Assembly (NCBI GenBank): GCA_020050595.1
Contig: JAGVKL010000057.1
Location: forward strand, 1 to 63,498
Origin: Legionellales bacterium
GTDB lineage: Bacteria > Pseudomonadota > Gammaproteobacteria > Legionellales > Legionellaceae
Length of the DNA stretch: 63,498 nucleotides
Reading direction: 5' to 3'
Made by a program: the position numbers and the translations under genes. Shown here piece by piece: positions 9,808 to 19,623 of this stretch. The number at the start of each line of letters is the position of its first letter. The first letter of the stretch is position 1. The notes below the pieces were generated by a model. The model searched no databases. It had not been told where the DNA came from and worked only from the letters and a program-made list of their open reading frames with translations.

Positions 9808-12800
9808 TAACTTCCCTCCACCATAGACAAGGCTACATCGACATCCACTGCAACGATACGGGACACACCGGGTTCCCGCATCGTTACCCCAATGAGATGA
9901 TCCGCCAATTCCATTGTCACTTTATTATGAGTAATAAAAAAGAATTGAACGAGTTCTGACATCTCTCTGACTAAATCACAAAAACGATTAATATTCAAAT
10001 CATCTAACGGTGCATCCACTTCATCTAACATACAAAAAGGTGATGGATTCAACTGAAAAATAGCAAATACAAATGCTACAGCTGTCATCGCCTTTTCTCC
10101 TCCTGAAAGCAAATGAATACTACTATTACGCTTTCCTGGTGGTTGCGCCATGATCAATACACCCGCTTCCAAGAGATTATCACAAGTTAATTGCAACATT
10201 GCACGCCCTCCACCAAAAAGACGCGGGAAAAGCACTTGAAAGCGTTCATTAACCTGATCAAATGTATCTTTTAAGCACAACTGCGTTTCTTTATCCATCT
10301 TAGCAATGGCCGCCTCCAAGGTCAGCAGCGCATCGGTTAAATCATGGTACTGCTCATCCAAATGAGCTTTGCGAGCATTCTCCATTTGGTATTCTTCAAT
10401 AGCCACGAGATTAATCGCCCCGAGGCGTTTGATCTTTTCCTCTAGTACCGCTAAGGCTTGCTCTTTTTCTGGTAATGAGACATCAGAAAGGTTGGGCTCC
10501 ACATCCTCCACTTTCATATCCAATTCATTTAATGCTTCAATAAAATGATCAGCGCGGAGGTTTAAGCGTTGTTCATTTAATTTTTCTTGTTGTATTTTTG
10601 CTTGTAATGCCTGGGCCTGCAACTCTTCTTGTTTTATAACTTTATCATACTCATCCAATTCTTTTTGTAAATGCGCAACGGCTTCTTGCTGCTTGATAGC
10701 CTTTTCATTTAATTGATTATGAGCCTTTAGCTTATCATTAAGAGAAGTAGTTTCTAGCTTTGACGGGGAGATTAATTCATTATAACGAGTCATCAATAAA
10801 GCTAGACGCTCGGCATACATAAGAAGCTGCCGCTCTTCTCGCTCTATATTATCGCGTAATTGTTGTACCTTCAGTTGTTCGGTATTGTATTGCATTTCTG
10901 CTCGATGAAGAAATGCTTTAGCTTCATCTACCAAAGCGCGTGTTGCATGGACTTTTCCGTCCCAATCTGTTTTTATGTCCTTTAATTCTCTAAGCTTCTC
11001 TTTTTGTAGCGCCTCGTTTGCAGCAATAGTTTGCCATTTTTTTTCTGTATTGGATTTCTCTTGGAAAAGCGCTGCCTGCATGGTTTCCAATTGTGAGCGC
11101 TCCTCTTGGATGGCTGCTTTCCTTTTTAAGGTATGTTCTATTATTTGCTGTTTATTCTGTATTGCTGTTTCAATTTTAATCAATGCATCCTGACTTATCT
11201 GCACTTCTTCCTGCAACGCAGCTAGTAAACGCTCATTTTCATTGAGAGAACCATGTGTTTGATCGCGCAGCACCTGTAATTTAGCTAAATTTTCTTGCTC
11301 AATAGTTAACGTTTTGGTTAATGCAGATAACGCTTGCTTTCGGAATAAAATCCCCGATTGATCCTCTTCTTTAAGATTTGCTGCTTTTATAAAGCCAGGT
11401 CCCACCCAATAGCCATCTGCGGTAACGATTGATTGATCGTTTGCTAAATGAGGCAGCCAACTCAATGCTTGGGTAAGATCCTGTGCCGCAAAAATTTTTT
11501 CAAAGGCCGTGGGAGCGCAAGGAAAAACACCCTTCACTTGATCAATAAGACGCGGATAAGAAGCGCTATGAGGCGGAGGGTTCAACGCTTGTGCAAATAA
11601 AATCCCCTGTCCTTTGAATTCTGCTAAAACAGGCCATAAAGACGCTGTAGATTCTAAAACAATGGTCTCTAAATACTCTCCCAATACGAGCTCACAAGCT
11701 AGCAACCATTGTGAGGGAACTTCCAGCGTTTCTGCTAACCGCGGCTTGGACTTCCACGCTTCAGGCAATTCTTTATTACTGGACTGTCGAAGGGTTGCAT
11801 GTTGCTCAGCTAGCATCGCTGCGTGCTCTTTAATTAAAGACTGCACTTGATCATGAGCTTGGTACAGCTGCTGTTCGACCTCGGCCTGTTCTTCTCGTAA
11901 TTGAATCCCTTTATGCCTTATGGTTTGATAATCCCTCATCTTAGCTTCATGTGCTTTAGCAAGTTGCCCATGCTCTATTTGTAAGGACGAAAGCTCTGCC
12001 TCTATATTATCTATAATAAGTTCCGATTGCTCTTCATCCATTTTTTTAAGGCGTAATGCTGTTTGCTGGTAGCGTTGTTCTAAATGCTGTAGATTCACCT
12101 GCTCTATTTGCACTTCGCGCTGAGCATCATGCAAGGCGGTTTGCATTTGCTGCCATAGGATATCGTGCTCTGATTTTTGTTGCTCATGCGCTGCTAAAAT
12201 TTCTTGCTGCTCATCTAATACCTCTCGTAAGCTCTCTTGCTTTTTTTGCAAATCTTCTAAGGCTTCTTCACTTACAAGGAGATTTTGCTGATGGGCTTTT
12301 AACTGACGGTCCGTGACTTGCTTATCTTTTTCTATTTGCTCTTTATCTGCTGTTAGGCGCTGTAATTCGCGCGCTTGTTGTTGAACCGCTTCTTCTAAAC
12401 GAGCTATTTCCGTATTTAATTGATAAAGCTTCTGTTGTGCCTGCTGAAGCGTATCCTGCTCGAGCTGTAGGGTTTCGCGAAGATGGACACTTTCTTTGAT
12501 GGACGCTACTTTTTTGCTTTGATGGGCTTCATATTGCAGCGATAACTGAGCAAGCTCTTGATGAACGCTATTGCTTTCTTGTAGCAGCTCCTGCCGCTTC
12601 AAGACTAAAATTTCTGCCTTACACAAACGCTCACTTTGCTTTAGCGTTTTATAGTGTTCAGCTGCTTTCGCTTGCCGCTCAAGGCGGCTTAATTGCTTTG
12701 CCAACTCTTCACGAATATCCGAAACCCTCGCTAAGTTTTCGCGCGTTTTCTCTATTCTTTGTAAGGTTTCTCGACGACGTTCTTTATATTTAGAAATGCC

Positions 12801-13304
12801 CGCTGCCTCTTCAAGATAAACCCTAAGCTCTTCAGGCCTCGCCTCAACTAAGCGAGAAATCGTATCTTGACCAATAATCGAATAGCCTCGAGCAGAAGCA
12901 CCTGTCCCTAAAAAAATATCGGTAATATCCCGCCGCCGACAGCGGCTGCCATTTAAGTAATAAAATGAATCACCATCGCGCGTGACTGTCCTTTTAACGG
13001 CTATTTCTTGATAACTAGCATATTGCCCGGTTAACCGCCCTAAGCTGTTATCAAAAATCAATTCAACAGAAGCCTGTCCTACGGATTTCCTGGTGGACGA
13101 GCCATTAAAAATGACATCGGTCATAGACTCGCCACGCAAATTTTTAGCCGACCCCTCCCCCATAACCCAGCGAACCGCATCAATGATATTCGACTTACCA
13201 CAGCCGTTAGGCCCGACGACGGCAATTAATTGACTAGAAAAGGGAATAACCGTCGGCTCAACAAACGATTTAAAACCAGCGAGTTTTAATTGTTTCAAAT
13301 GCAT
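9807..13304 (-). CDS. smc: Chromosome segregation protein SMC
   Basis: SMC ATPase that organises and segregates the chromosome. The N-terminal head has Walker A GPNGCGKSN (residues 31-39). Two long coiled coils rich in Q, E, K and L flank a hinge around residues 500-640. The C-terminal head carries the ABC signature LLSGGEKAM and Walker B FCMLDEVDAPLDD. 1165 residues, the full family length. ScpA and ScpB partners are not in the window. It is first in the smc-zipA-murF run. Confidence 0.96.
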   Translation of the reverse strand: MHLKQLKLAGFKSFVEPTVIPFSSQLIAVVGPNGCGKSNIIDAVRWVMGEGSAKNLRGESMTDVIFNGSSTRKSVGQASVELIFDNSLGRLTGQYASYQEIAVKRTVTRDGDSFYYLNGSRCRRRDITDIFLGTGASARGYSIIGQDTISRLVEARPEELRVYLEEAAGISKYKERRRETLQRIEKTRENLARVSDIREELAKQLSRLERQAKAAEHYKTLKQSERLCKAEILVLKRQELLQESNSVHQELAQLSLQYEAHQSKKVASIKESVHLRETLQLEQDTLQQAQQKLYQLNTEIARLEEAVQQQARELQRLTADKEQIEKDKQVTDRQLKAHQQNLLVSEEALEDLQKKQESLREVLDEQQEILAAHEQQKSEHDILWQQMQTALHDAQREVQIEQVNLQHLEQRYQQTALRLKKMDEEQSELIIDNIEAELSSLQIEHGQLAKAHEAKMRDYQTIRHKGIQLREEQAEVEQQLYQAHDQVQSLIKEHAAMLAEQHATLRQSSNKELPEAWKSKPRLAETLEVPSQWLLACELVLGEYLETIVLESTASLWPVLAEFKGQGILFAQALNPPPHSASYPRLIDQVKGVFPCAPTAFEKIFAAQDLTQALSWLPHLANDQSIVTADGYWVGPGFIKAANLKEEDQSGILFRKQALSALTKTLTIEQENLAKLQVLRDQTHGSLNENERLLAALQEEVQISQDALIKIETAIQNKQQIIEHTLKRKAAIQEERSQLETMQAALFQEKSNTEKKWQTIAANEALQKEKLRELKDIKTDWDGKVHATRALVDEAKAFLHRAEMQYNTEQLKVQQLRDNIEREERQLLMYAERLALLMTRYNELISPSKLETTSLNDKLKAHNQLNEKAIKQQEAVAHLQKELDEYDKVIKQEELQAQALQAKIQQEKLNEQRLNLRADHFIEALNELDMKVEDVEPNLSDVSLPEKEQALAVLEEKIKRLGAINLVAIEEYQMENARKAHLDEQYHDLTDALLTLEAAIAKMDKETQLCLKDTFDQVNERFQVLFPRLFGGGRAMLQLTCDNLLEAGVLIMAQPPGKRNSSIHLLSGGEKAMTAVAFVFAIFQLNPSPFCMLDEVDAPLDDLNINRFCDLVREMSELVQFFFITHNKVTMELADHLIGVTMREPGVSRIVAVDVDVALSMVEGS

Positions 13305-13374
13305 GATGTATGCATAAAAATAAAATGATAATGATTGTAACTTATCTAAATAAGACTAGCTAATTTAAACTGAC

Positions 13375-14427
13375 TTACCGACGGCCTGCTCCTGCAGCAC
13401 AGGCAATAAGGGGAAGACCGCCTGGCGCAACACCAGCCCCCCCTCTACATGATGTAGCGTCTGGGGCGCGCTTACTAAGGGTAATTTTAGGTAAGCGATG
13501 GATTATCTTTCCTCCATCTAAACAAAACTCCTTAATATGCTCAGGAATCGCAGCCTCAATCTTTGTTCGCTCTGCTTCAGAAAGAAGGTTAAAGTGATTT
13601 TCACTGAGATCAAGGTATTGAATACTGGGTGGAATAATTGCTAAAAAGGTTTTTAACTCTTCGAGAGACAAAAATCCTAAATTGTTACCTTTTAAAATTA
13701 ACCTGGTGGTAGAAGGCTTAATTGCTTTAAAAATAGTAATAAGTTCATCTATTGGTTTTGTAAGAACACTTTTTGTTTTCCATATCTCTTCTTTTAAGCG
13801 TGGGAGCTGTATTAATCGGGAATCGACTACCCTACAAAGTTGGTTATAGCTTAAATCCAGCGTTTCTACTGTATCTGAAATACCTGATAATAAAGCCGTT
13901 AAAAGTTCTCTTGGCATCCGCTCAAAAAGGAAATTTCCGGATAAATTAAGTGCTTTTGCACGAATATCTTTAAAAACGAGCGCTAATGCCGCGATAACCT
14001 CCCCTAGATCTAACATATAAGACATAGGGAATCGTATTTTTTTTTTACTTTCTTCTATTGTGTCTTCTTCTATTGTATCTTCTTCTATTGTATCTTCTTC
14101 TGTTGTATCTTCTTCTGTTGCATCTTCTAAGACGGTAATTTTTAATTTCCCATCCTCAATACTCGAACCTACAAGCCTATTTAATGCTTCTTTTCTCACA
14201 TAATAAGTGGAGGTAAGGTAATATAAGTGACCAACACTTAAGTTAAGCCTTTCGACTGTTTCAGGAATTTTCTTAAATAACCCTGACAAAACTTCAGGTG
14301 AATGGTAACCAAGAAAACTGAGGGATAAATCTAATTCAGTAGTATCTTTGGGTATTATTTTATCAAACACTGCCTCTAGTTCTTCAGTTGATTTACTACC
14401 TAAACCACGTAAAGCAAAAAAGCTCAT
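13375..14427 (-). CDS. Leucine-rich-repeat protein, possible effector
   Basis: At least five LRR units of the ribonuclease-inhibitor-like type are visible, with cores such as LDLSLSFLG, LNLSGNFLF, LDLSYNQLC, LILKGNNLG and LDLSENHFN, each followed by a helical stretch. A run of near-identical EEDTTEEDTIEED units (residues about 105-127) interrupts the repeats and is encoded by 15-bp DNA repeats (about 14050-14130). The last 30 residues are rich in Gly, Ala and Arg and GC-rich compared with the rest. No signal peptide or membrane helix. AAGG lies about 6 bases before the ATG. LRR proteins of this kind are often host-directed type IV effectors in Legionellales, but secretion here is inference. 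Confidence 0.7.
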   Translation of the reverse strand: MSFFALRGLGSKSTEELEAVFDKIIPKDTTELDLSLSFLGYHSPEVLSGLFKKIPETVERLNLSVGHLYYLTSTYYVRKEALNRLVGSSIEDGKLKITVLEDATEEDTTEEDTIEEDTIEEDTIEESKKKIRFPMSYMLDLGEVIAALALVFKDIRAKALNLSGNFLFERMPRELLTALLSGISDTVETLDLSYNQLCRVVDSRLIQLPRLKEEIWKTKSVLTKPIDELITIFKAIKPSTTRLILKGNNLGFLSLEELKTFLAIIPPSIQYLDLSENHFNLLSEAERTKIEAAIPEHIKEFCLDGGKIIHRLPKITLSKRAPDATSCRGGAGVAPGGLPLIACAAGAGRR

Positions 14428-14482
14428 AGTAACCTTATAAACTTAATTTATTTTTAACAAAAAGAATAATCCGAAGTGCTAC

Positions 14483-14506
14483 CCGGGCTATACTACTTTA
14501 GCCCGG
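14483..14506. terminator. Hairpin downstream of the desaturase gene
   Basis: Perfect 8-bp stem CCGGGCTA/TAGCCCGG with an 8-base loop, 12 bp after the desaturase stop. There is no strong T-run, so it may be a REP-like palindrome rather than an intrinsic terminator. Confidence 0.4.
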
Positions 14507-14517
14507 ATAAATAGCTA

Positions 14518-15702
14518 TCACGCAGCCACTGGCTTAGGTACATAACCTTTCAAATGTTCGGCAAATTGACGTAACACATCAAGGCCTGATTCTTCCGCTT
14601 GCTTGCACCACTGTTGTAGCGATTCAATCAATTCCTTTTGCGAAGCGGCTGTTTTCAACCAGATATTTTGTAATGATTGACGGTAGCTATAAACGATGCG
14701 TAATTGCTCATAGCGGGCTAATAACGCCTGTAGCCGGGTATTTGCACGAGGCGATAACAGGTCCTCTTGCCGTCTTAGCAATGTACCGGCTCGTTGTAAC
14801 AACTTTTTGTCCTCTTCTTGGGCATCATGTTGTTTAACCTGGCGCAAAATAGGACGAACTACATTTTTATAATAATGGGCCATGACTTGAAAACGGTTAC
14901 CAATCACCGCTTTCACCGTATCAAGGTCAACATGCAATTTTCCTTCTTGCCTTGCTAATTGAGGCGGTAATTTTTTAACCTTTGCTAGGCCTAAGAAAGA
15001 CAAACAGCGGATATATAACCAACCTAAATCAAACTCCCACCATTTCACTGAAAATTTAGCAGAAGATGCAAAGGTATGATGATTATTATGGAGCTCCTCA
15101 CCGCCAATCCAAAAACCCCAAGGGAAAATGTTGGTGGCAGCATCTTGGCATTCAAAATTACGGTATCCCCAAAAGTGGCCAATACCATTCACCACACCTG
15201 CAGCCCAAACGGGAATCCACATCATTTGAATAGCCCAGATAGAAATGCCAGGAAGACCAAATAAAAGAATATCTATTAACAACATTAATAGGATACCTTT
15301 ACTAGAATGACGCTTATAAAGATTGCGCTCTATCCAATCATCCGGTGTACCATGCGAATATTTTTTAATCATAGCAGTATCATCACAGGCTTTGCGATAA
15401 AGCTCAGCCCCTTCCCAAAATACTTTTTTGATACCTAACACCACAGGACTGTGAGGATCGCCCTCAATGTCCGTAGTAGCATGGTGTTTACGATGGATAG
15501 CAACCCACTCGCCGGTGACCATCCCTGTGGTTAGCCATAACCAAAAGCGGAAAAAGTGGCTAATACTAGAATGTAATGTCAACGCACGGTGTGTTTGATG
15601 ACGGTGTAAATAAATGGTCACTGAAGCAATGGTTATTTGTGTCAAAATAACGGTTGCTAAAACATAACCCCAGAATGATAGATTTAAAACGCCAAAGAGC
15701 AT
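14518..15702 (-). CDS. Fatty acid desaturase (acyl-lipid/acyl-CoA delta-9 type)
   Basis: Membrane di-iron desaturase that puts a double bond into saturated acyl chains. The three histidine boxes are visible: HRHQTH (33-38), HRKHH (70-74) and HNNHH (205-209). Four membrane segments surround them. The last roughly 150 residues are a charged helical tail, as in other 390-residue bacterial DesA-like proteins. It is transcribed alone, divergent from the small membrane protein at 15835. It likely adjusts membrane fluidity; the exact position of desaturation cannot be read from the sequence. Confidence 0.9.
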   Translation of the reverse strand: MLFGVLNLSFWGYVLATVILTQITIASVTIYLHRHQTHRALTLHSSISHFFRFWLWLTTGMVTGEWVAIHRKHHATTDIEGDPHSPVVLGIKKVFWEGAELYRKACDDTAMIKKYSHGTPDDWIERNLYKRHSSKGILLMLLIDILLFGLPGISIWAIQMMWIPVWAAGVVNGIGHFWGYRNFECQDAATNIFPWGFWIGGEELHNNHHTFASSAKFSVKWWEFDLGWLYIRCLSFLGLAKVKKLPPQLARQEGKLHVDLDTVKAVIGNRFQVMAHYYKNVVRPILRQVKQHDAQEEDKKLLQRAGTLLRRQEDLLSPRANTRLQALLARYEQLRIVYSYRQSLQNIWLKTAASQKELIESLQQWCKQAEESGLDVLRQFAEHLKGYVPKPVAA

Positions 15703-15834
15703 TGTGGTCCCCCAGTTACTGTTAATCCTCCCTATAATACCACATTTTGTCCAATTCGTGTTGCACTAAAGCGGAATGTGAACGATAATTTTTAAAAAAG
15801 CTTGCTTTATTGCTAGTAATTACCAAGGGTTATT

Positions 15835-16062
15835 ATGAATAATAAGTTACAGGAAATTATCGAACAACTCGTGCCCTATATTTTACTAGGCATTGCTATC
15901 GCTTTAGTGGTGGGCCTGTTTATCATGCTGTCTTATGTATTAATTTGGGGAATTATCATCGGCGCTGTTATCTGGTTGGTGATGCTTATTAAAAATTATT
16001 TTTTCCCTTCTGAAAAGATAGAGCATAAAAAAGGCCGCGTTATCGAGCATGACGACGATTAA
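15835..16062 (+). CDS. Small two-helix membrane protein, unknown
   Basis: 75 residues with two hydrophobic segments (about 16-34 and 38-52) and a charged C-terminus ending EHDDD. No family recognised. It starts 22 bp upstream of mutM on the same strand, so the two may share a transcript. The ATG at 15835 follows AAGGG at 7 bases. Confidence 0.6.
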   Translation: MNNKLQEIIEQLVPYILLGIAIALVVGLFIMLSYVLIWGIIIGAVIWLVMLIKNYFFPSEKIEHKKGRVIEHDDD

Positions 16063-16084
16063 GAGACGACCTGATTGAGTTTTA

Positions 16085-16909
16085 ATGCCTGAATTACCTG
16101 AAATTGAAACAACCAAGCGCGGAATTATACCTTTTCTGCTAAACCAAACGATAGCCGCTGTTATTGTACGTCAACCAAAGCTTAGGCTTCCTGTTCCTGC
16201 TAATTTAGACGCTTTATGTGCTGGCCAAAGGATAATAGACATTTCCCGACGGGCAAAATATTTACTAATTCACTTATCTAAAGGCTATATATTAATTCAT
16301 CTTGGTATGTCAGGACATTTACGCATTGTAGGCAAAGAAACCCCTTTGCGAAAGCATGATCATGTGGATTTGCTTTTAGAGCAGGATACTATTCTTCGCT
16401 ATAACGATCCGCGTCGTTTTGGTTTATGGCTGCACATCGATAAAAATCCATCAGAGCACCCTTGCTTACGCCATTTAGGGCCGGAGCCTTTGACAGAGGC
16501 ATTTAATACCGAGTATTTATATGAGCGAACGCGTGGGAAGAGTCAAGGCATTAAATCATTCATTATGGATAATAAAATCGTGGTTGGAATTGGAAATATT
16601 TATGCCGCAGAGAGTTTATTTTTAGCAGGCATCCATCCTAAGAGCTTAGCGGGTAATCTCTCTAAAAAGCAAATAGGCAAATTAATCACTCATATTAAAT
16701 CCGTTTTAAATCAAGCGATCAATGTTGGGGGAACAACCTTGAGGGACTTTTATGCTGTGGATGGTAAACCGGGTTATTTTGCCAATAAGCTTCATGTCTA
16801 TAGCCGACAACACGACGAATGCTATACTTGCAAAAGCTTGATCCAAACCACCGTCATTGCCGGAAGAAATTCCGCCTTCTGCCCAACCTGCCAACCACTT
16901 ATTCTATAG
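16085..16909 (+). CDS. mutM: Formamidopyrimidine-DNA glycosylase
   Basis: Base-excision repair enzyme that removes 8-oxoguanine and formamidopyrimidines and cleaves the abasic site. The mature N-terminus PELPE gives the catalytic proline (P2) and glutamate (E3). The helix-two-turn-helix region includes VVGIGNIYAAESLF, and the C-terminal zinc finger has CYTC and CPTC pairs. 274 residues, as expected. Followed about 60 bp later by an acyltransferase gene on the same strand. Confidence 0.97.
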   Translation: MPELPEIETTKRGIIPFLLNQTIAAVIVRQPKLRLPVPANLDALCAGQRIIDISRRAKYLLIHLSKGYILIHLGMSGHLRIVGKETPLRKHDHVDLLLEQDTILRYNDPRRFGLWLHIDKNPSEHPCLRHLGPEPLTEAFNTEYLYERTRGKSQGIKSFIMDNKIVVGIGNIYAAESLFLAGIHPKSLAGNLSKKQIGKLITHIKSVLNQAINVGGTTLRDFYAVDGKPGYFANKLHVYSRQHDECYTCKSLIQTTVIAGRNSAFCPTCQPLIL

Positions 16910-16969
16910 TTGCTTTTCATAGCCTAACTTACGTATCATCTGCTATCCGCTTATTCTTATCGAAATACT

Positions 16970-17698
16970 ATGAAAGCAAGTAAATTACACACATTATGGA
17001 TTATGCTGGTTTCAGCTCTTTATACCGTGGATATAACGTTTCGATCGATTGTCAAATATTATTTAGGCCAAACTAACCGGGCGTGGGTCGATGCAACTAT
17101 TCAAGGGTGGGCTAAACGCACCCTTAACCTGGTTAAAGTGAAGTGCAAGATTATCAATCCTCATCATGTAGAACCAAAGCCTGGGCAACCCACGATTATC
17201 ATGTGCAACCATAGCAGCCTTTACGATATCCCTTTAAGTATGCTCGCTTTTCCAAGACATTCCATGCGCATGCTTGCCAAGAAAGAAATGTCACGAATTC
17301 CTATTGTCAGCCAAGGAATGACCGCTGCTGAATTTCCTTTTATTGATCGAAAAAATCGCCGCCAAGCGATCAAAGACTTGGAGGTTGTCCAAAGACTATT
17401 AGAAAGCGGTATCGTCATGTGGATAGCTCCTGAAGGGACCCGCTCTTCAACTGGCAAACTCGCTCCCTTAAAAAAAGGAGCTTTTATCACCGCCATTCAA
17501 GCCAAAGCAACGATCATTCCCCTCGGAATCCGGGGAGCCTACAACATTTTACCCGCCCGCACCTTTCAATTTAACTTAAGCCAAGAAACAGAAGTCCACA
17601 TTGGTAAACCCATTGACGCTTCAAAATATACCCTTGAAAATAAAGAAGAATTAGTTGATAAAGTTTTTCAAAGCATGAAGGATCTGGTGGGAGAATAG
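16970..17698 (+). CDS. plsC: 1-acyl-glycerol-3-phosphate acyltransferase family protein
   Basis: Acylates lysophosphatidic acid in phospholipid synthesis if it is the true PlsC. The catalytic NHSSLYD motif (H81, D86) and the acceptor-binding motif EGTR (155-158) are present. The first 30 residues contain one hydrophobic segment. 242 residues, normal. Other paralogues of this family acylate lipids such as ornithine lipid, so the substrate is not certain. The 3' end is convergent with ggt and separated from it by nested palindromes. Confidence 0.85.
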   Translation: MKASKLHTLWIMLVSALYTVDITFRSIVKYYLGQTNRAWVDATIQGWAKRTLNLVKVKCKIINPHHVEPKPGQPTIIMCNHSSLYDIPLSMLAFPRHSMRMLAKKEMSRIPIVSQGMTAAEFPFIDRKNRRQAIKDLEVVQRLLESGIVMWIAPEGTRSSTGKLAPLKKGAFITAIQAKATIIPLGIRGAYNILPARTFQFNLSQETEVHIGKPIDASKYTLENKEELVDKVFQSMKDLVGE

Positions 17699-17723
17699 AA
17701 TATAAGAATATTTTCATGACCGT

Positions 17724-17855
17724 AGGGGTCAGGTTCATTTATTAAATTATAAATCTCCGCTTCTATACCCAAGATACTTCAAAATGCTATCTTTGAAGTA
17801 TCTTGGGTATATATTCTATGGGTATCCTAATAATTTAATAAATGAACCTGACCCC
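17724..17855. repeat. Nested palindromes between plsC and ggt
   Basis: An outer inverted repeat (about 17724-17749 against 17830-17855, with GGGGTCAGGTTC and its complement) encloses an inner palindrome. The inner arms are 19-bp perfect (17765-17783 and 17792-17810, beginning ATACCCAAGATAC) around an 8-base loop. The inner palindrome is one of three related copies (others 22456-22500 and 43199-43250). It sits between convergent genes and could end transcription from both sides. The right outer arm codes for the last residues and stop region of ggt. Confidence 0.85.
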
Positions 17856-19534
17856 TTCGCACGGGGATCGGATGCTGCTGTGAGGAAATTATGTTCGCGA
17901 TCCCAAGTAATAACTTGCATATCGCCGTAATAATCTTGCAATGGTGTAAGATGATAGCCCATCTTTTTTAAAGCTTCTTGCAGCTTAGGTGAGAACGTAT
18001 CGGGCTCAAATTGTAATTCATCTGGTAAGTATTGATGATGAAAGCGCATTTTGGAGACCATGCTAATGGCTCCTTCATAAGCATCATTAAAAACCAACGA
18101 TGCTAACAATACCATGGTGGGAATGCGGCTTCCGCCAGGAGTGCCAAGGATAGCAACTCGACCTGGCATTTCAAGAAAAGTTGGGGTCATACTGGATAGA
18201 GGTCTTTTGCCAGGTGCAATACTGTTTTTGTCACTGCCGATTAAGCCGTATGCATTGGGTTTTCCTATTCCCGTAGTAAAATCATCCATTTCATCATTGA
18301 GCAACACGCCTGTGCCTTGAGCAACTACAGACGAGCCAAAAATATAATTGATCGTAAGGGTTGCGGCTACCCGATTGCCTTCATTATCTATAATAGAAAA
18401 ATGGGTAGTCGTATCTCCCTTTTCTTGTACCGCAGCCCTTAGCGGTAAAGAATGACTTGCTGTGGCATGCTCGGCGCTAATAAATTGACGAAGGTAGTTA
18501 GCATTATCTTGAGATAGCAAATGATTAACGGGATTTTTAATATAATCAGGATCGCCTAATAACGCTGAGCGCTGCCAAAATGCAAGCCGCATAGCTTCCG
18601 CAACATAATGCACCCATTGAACTTGAGATAAGGATGGTAACGGATAATCGGCCAATACATTTAGCATGGTTAATAACGCAACCCCTCCTGCTGACGGCGG
18701 TGGCGCGGTAATAATATGTAAATCATGAAACCTGCCATATAAAGGCTTTCGAACCCTCACTTGATAGGAGGCAAGGTCGTCTAAGGTCCAGACACCTCCT
18801 GATTGATTGACTGCATCGACTAAACGTTTCGCCACCTCGCCACGGTAGAAGCCATCATGTCCTTTTACAGCAAGGAGCTTTAAGGTTTTAGCTAAATCCC
18901 GCTGCACTAAACGAGCACCAATAGGATAAGGCTTACCGTCATGCAAAAAAATGGCGGCTGTTGCGGGAAATTTTTGTAACTGCTCTAACCTACCCTCCAT
19001 AGTAACGAAGGAATTAAAGTGATAATCAATAGGAAAGCCTTCCTCCGCTAAACGAATAGCTGGGGCAAGTGATTTTTCTAAAGACAGGCGGCCAAAGCGT
19101 TCTGCTATTAAAACAAGTGCAGCTGGCTCGCCGGGAATGGCCGCCGATAATCCACCATTTAGGGATAATTTAGGGATTAATTCGCCCTTTTTATCTAAAA
19201 ACATGGTAGGAGAAGCCGCCTTAGGAGCCATTTCACGACCGTCAATAAAAATATTTTTCTGACTAGTAGCCAAATGCAACAGCCAAAAACCGCCACCACC
19301 TAATCCAGAATGATAAGGTTCAACCACCGCTAGTGCCGCACTAACAGCAACAGCGGCATCGAATGCGTTGCCTCCTTGCGCTAATATTTCAAGTCCTGCA
19401 TTGGTAGCCAAAGGATGAGCACTGGCAATAGCATGGCCTTCAGGATGCTCAGCGTAGGGCAGTGCGAAAGCGAGCGAGTAGAAAAGGGTTAATACGATAA
19501 AAAAGGTGTTTTTATTTAATGGTTTTAATCGCAT
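17816..19534 (-). CDS. ggt: Gamma-glutamyltranspeptidase precursor
   Basis: Periplasmic or secreted Ntn-hydrolase that cleaves or transfers the gamma-glutamyl group of glutathione. The start at 19534 (MRLKPLNKNT) gives a signal peptide ending near AFALPYA. The large subunit carries GLGGGGFWLLH. The autoprocessing site DTTTHFS puts the catalytic threonine at about T376, and the small subunit has the GTPGGSRIPT motif. 572 residues, normal. Upstream sequence 19535-19620 is a C- and G-rich repeat, so a longer N-terminus from that region is not credible. The last codons run into a dispersed repeat (17830-17855), so the extreme C-terminus may have been replaced. Confidence 0.93.
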   Translation of the reverse strand: MRLKPLNKNTFFIVLTLFYSLAFALPYAEHPEGHAIASAHPLATNAGLEILAQGGNAFDAAVAVSAALAVVEPYHSGLGGGGFWLLHLATSQKNIFIDGREMAPKAASPTMFLDKKGELIPKLSLNGGLSAAIPGEPAALVLIAERFGRLSLEKSLAPAIRLAEEGFPIDYHFNSFVTMEGRLEQLQKFPATAAIFLHDGKPYPIGARLVQRDLAKTLKLLAVKGHDGFYRGEVAKRLVDAVNQSGGVWTLDDLASYQVRVRKPLYGRFHDLHIITAPPPSAGGVALLTMLNVLADYPLPSLSQVQWVHYVAEAMRLAFWQRSALLGDPDYIKNPVNHLLSQDNANYLRQFISAEHATASHSLPLRAAVQEKGDTTTHFSIIDNEGNRVAATLTINYIFGSSVVAQGTGVLLNDEMDDFTTGIGKPNAYGLIGSDKNSIAPGKRPLSSMTPTFLEMPGRVAILGTPGGSRIPTMVLLASLVFNDAYEGAISMVSKMRFHHQYLPDELQFEPDTFSPKLQEALKKMGYHLTPLQDYYGDMQVITWDREHNFLTAASDPRAKGSGSFIKLLGYP

Positions 19535-19612
19535 GGGACAGCCCCTCACCCTAGCCCCCTCCCCGAGGAAGCCAGGGAATATATGGCCCTTCCCCTTGGG
19601 GAGAAGGGATAG
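19535..19612. repeat. C/G-rich imperfect inverted repeat upstream of ggt
   Basis: Contains CCCCTCACCCTAGCCCCCTC and, further on, CCCTTCCCCTTGGGGAGAAGGG, which folds as a hairpin (CTTCCCC/GGGGAGAAG). It begins with GGGACAGCCC, which resembles the terminal inverted repeat of the element at 49063-49234. It fills the gap between ggt and coaD. Confidence 0.6.
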
Positions 19613-19623
19613 CCACGTATTTC

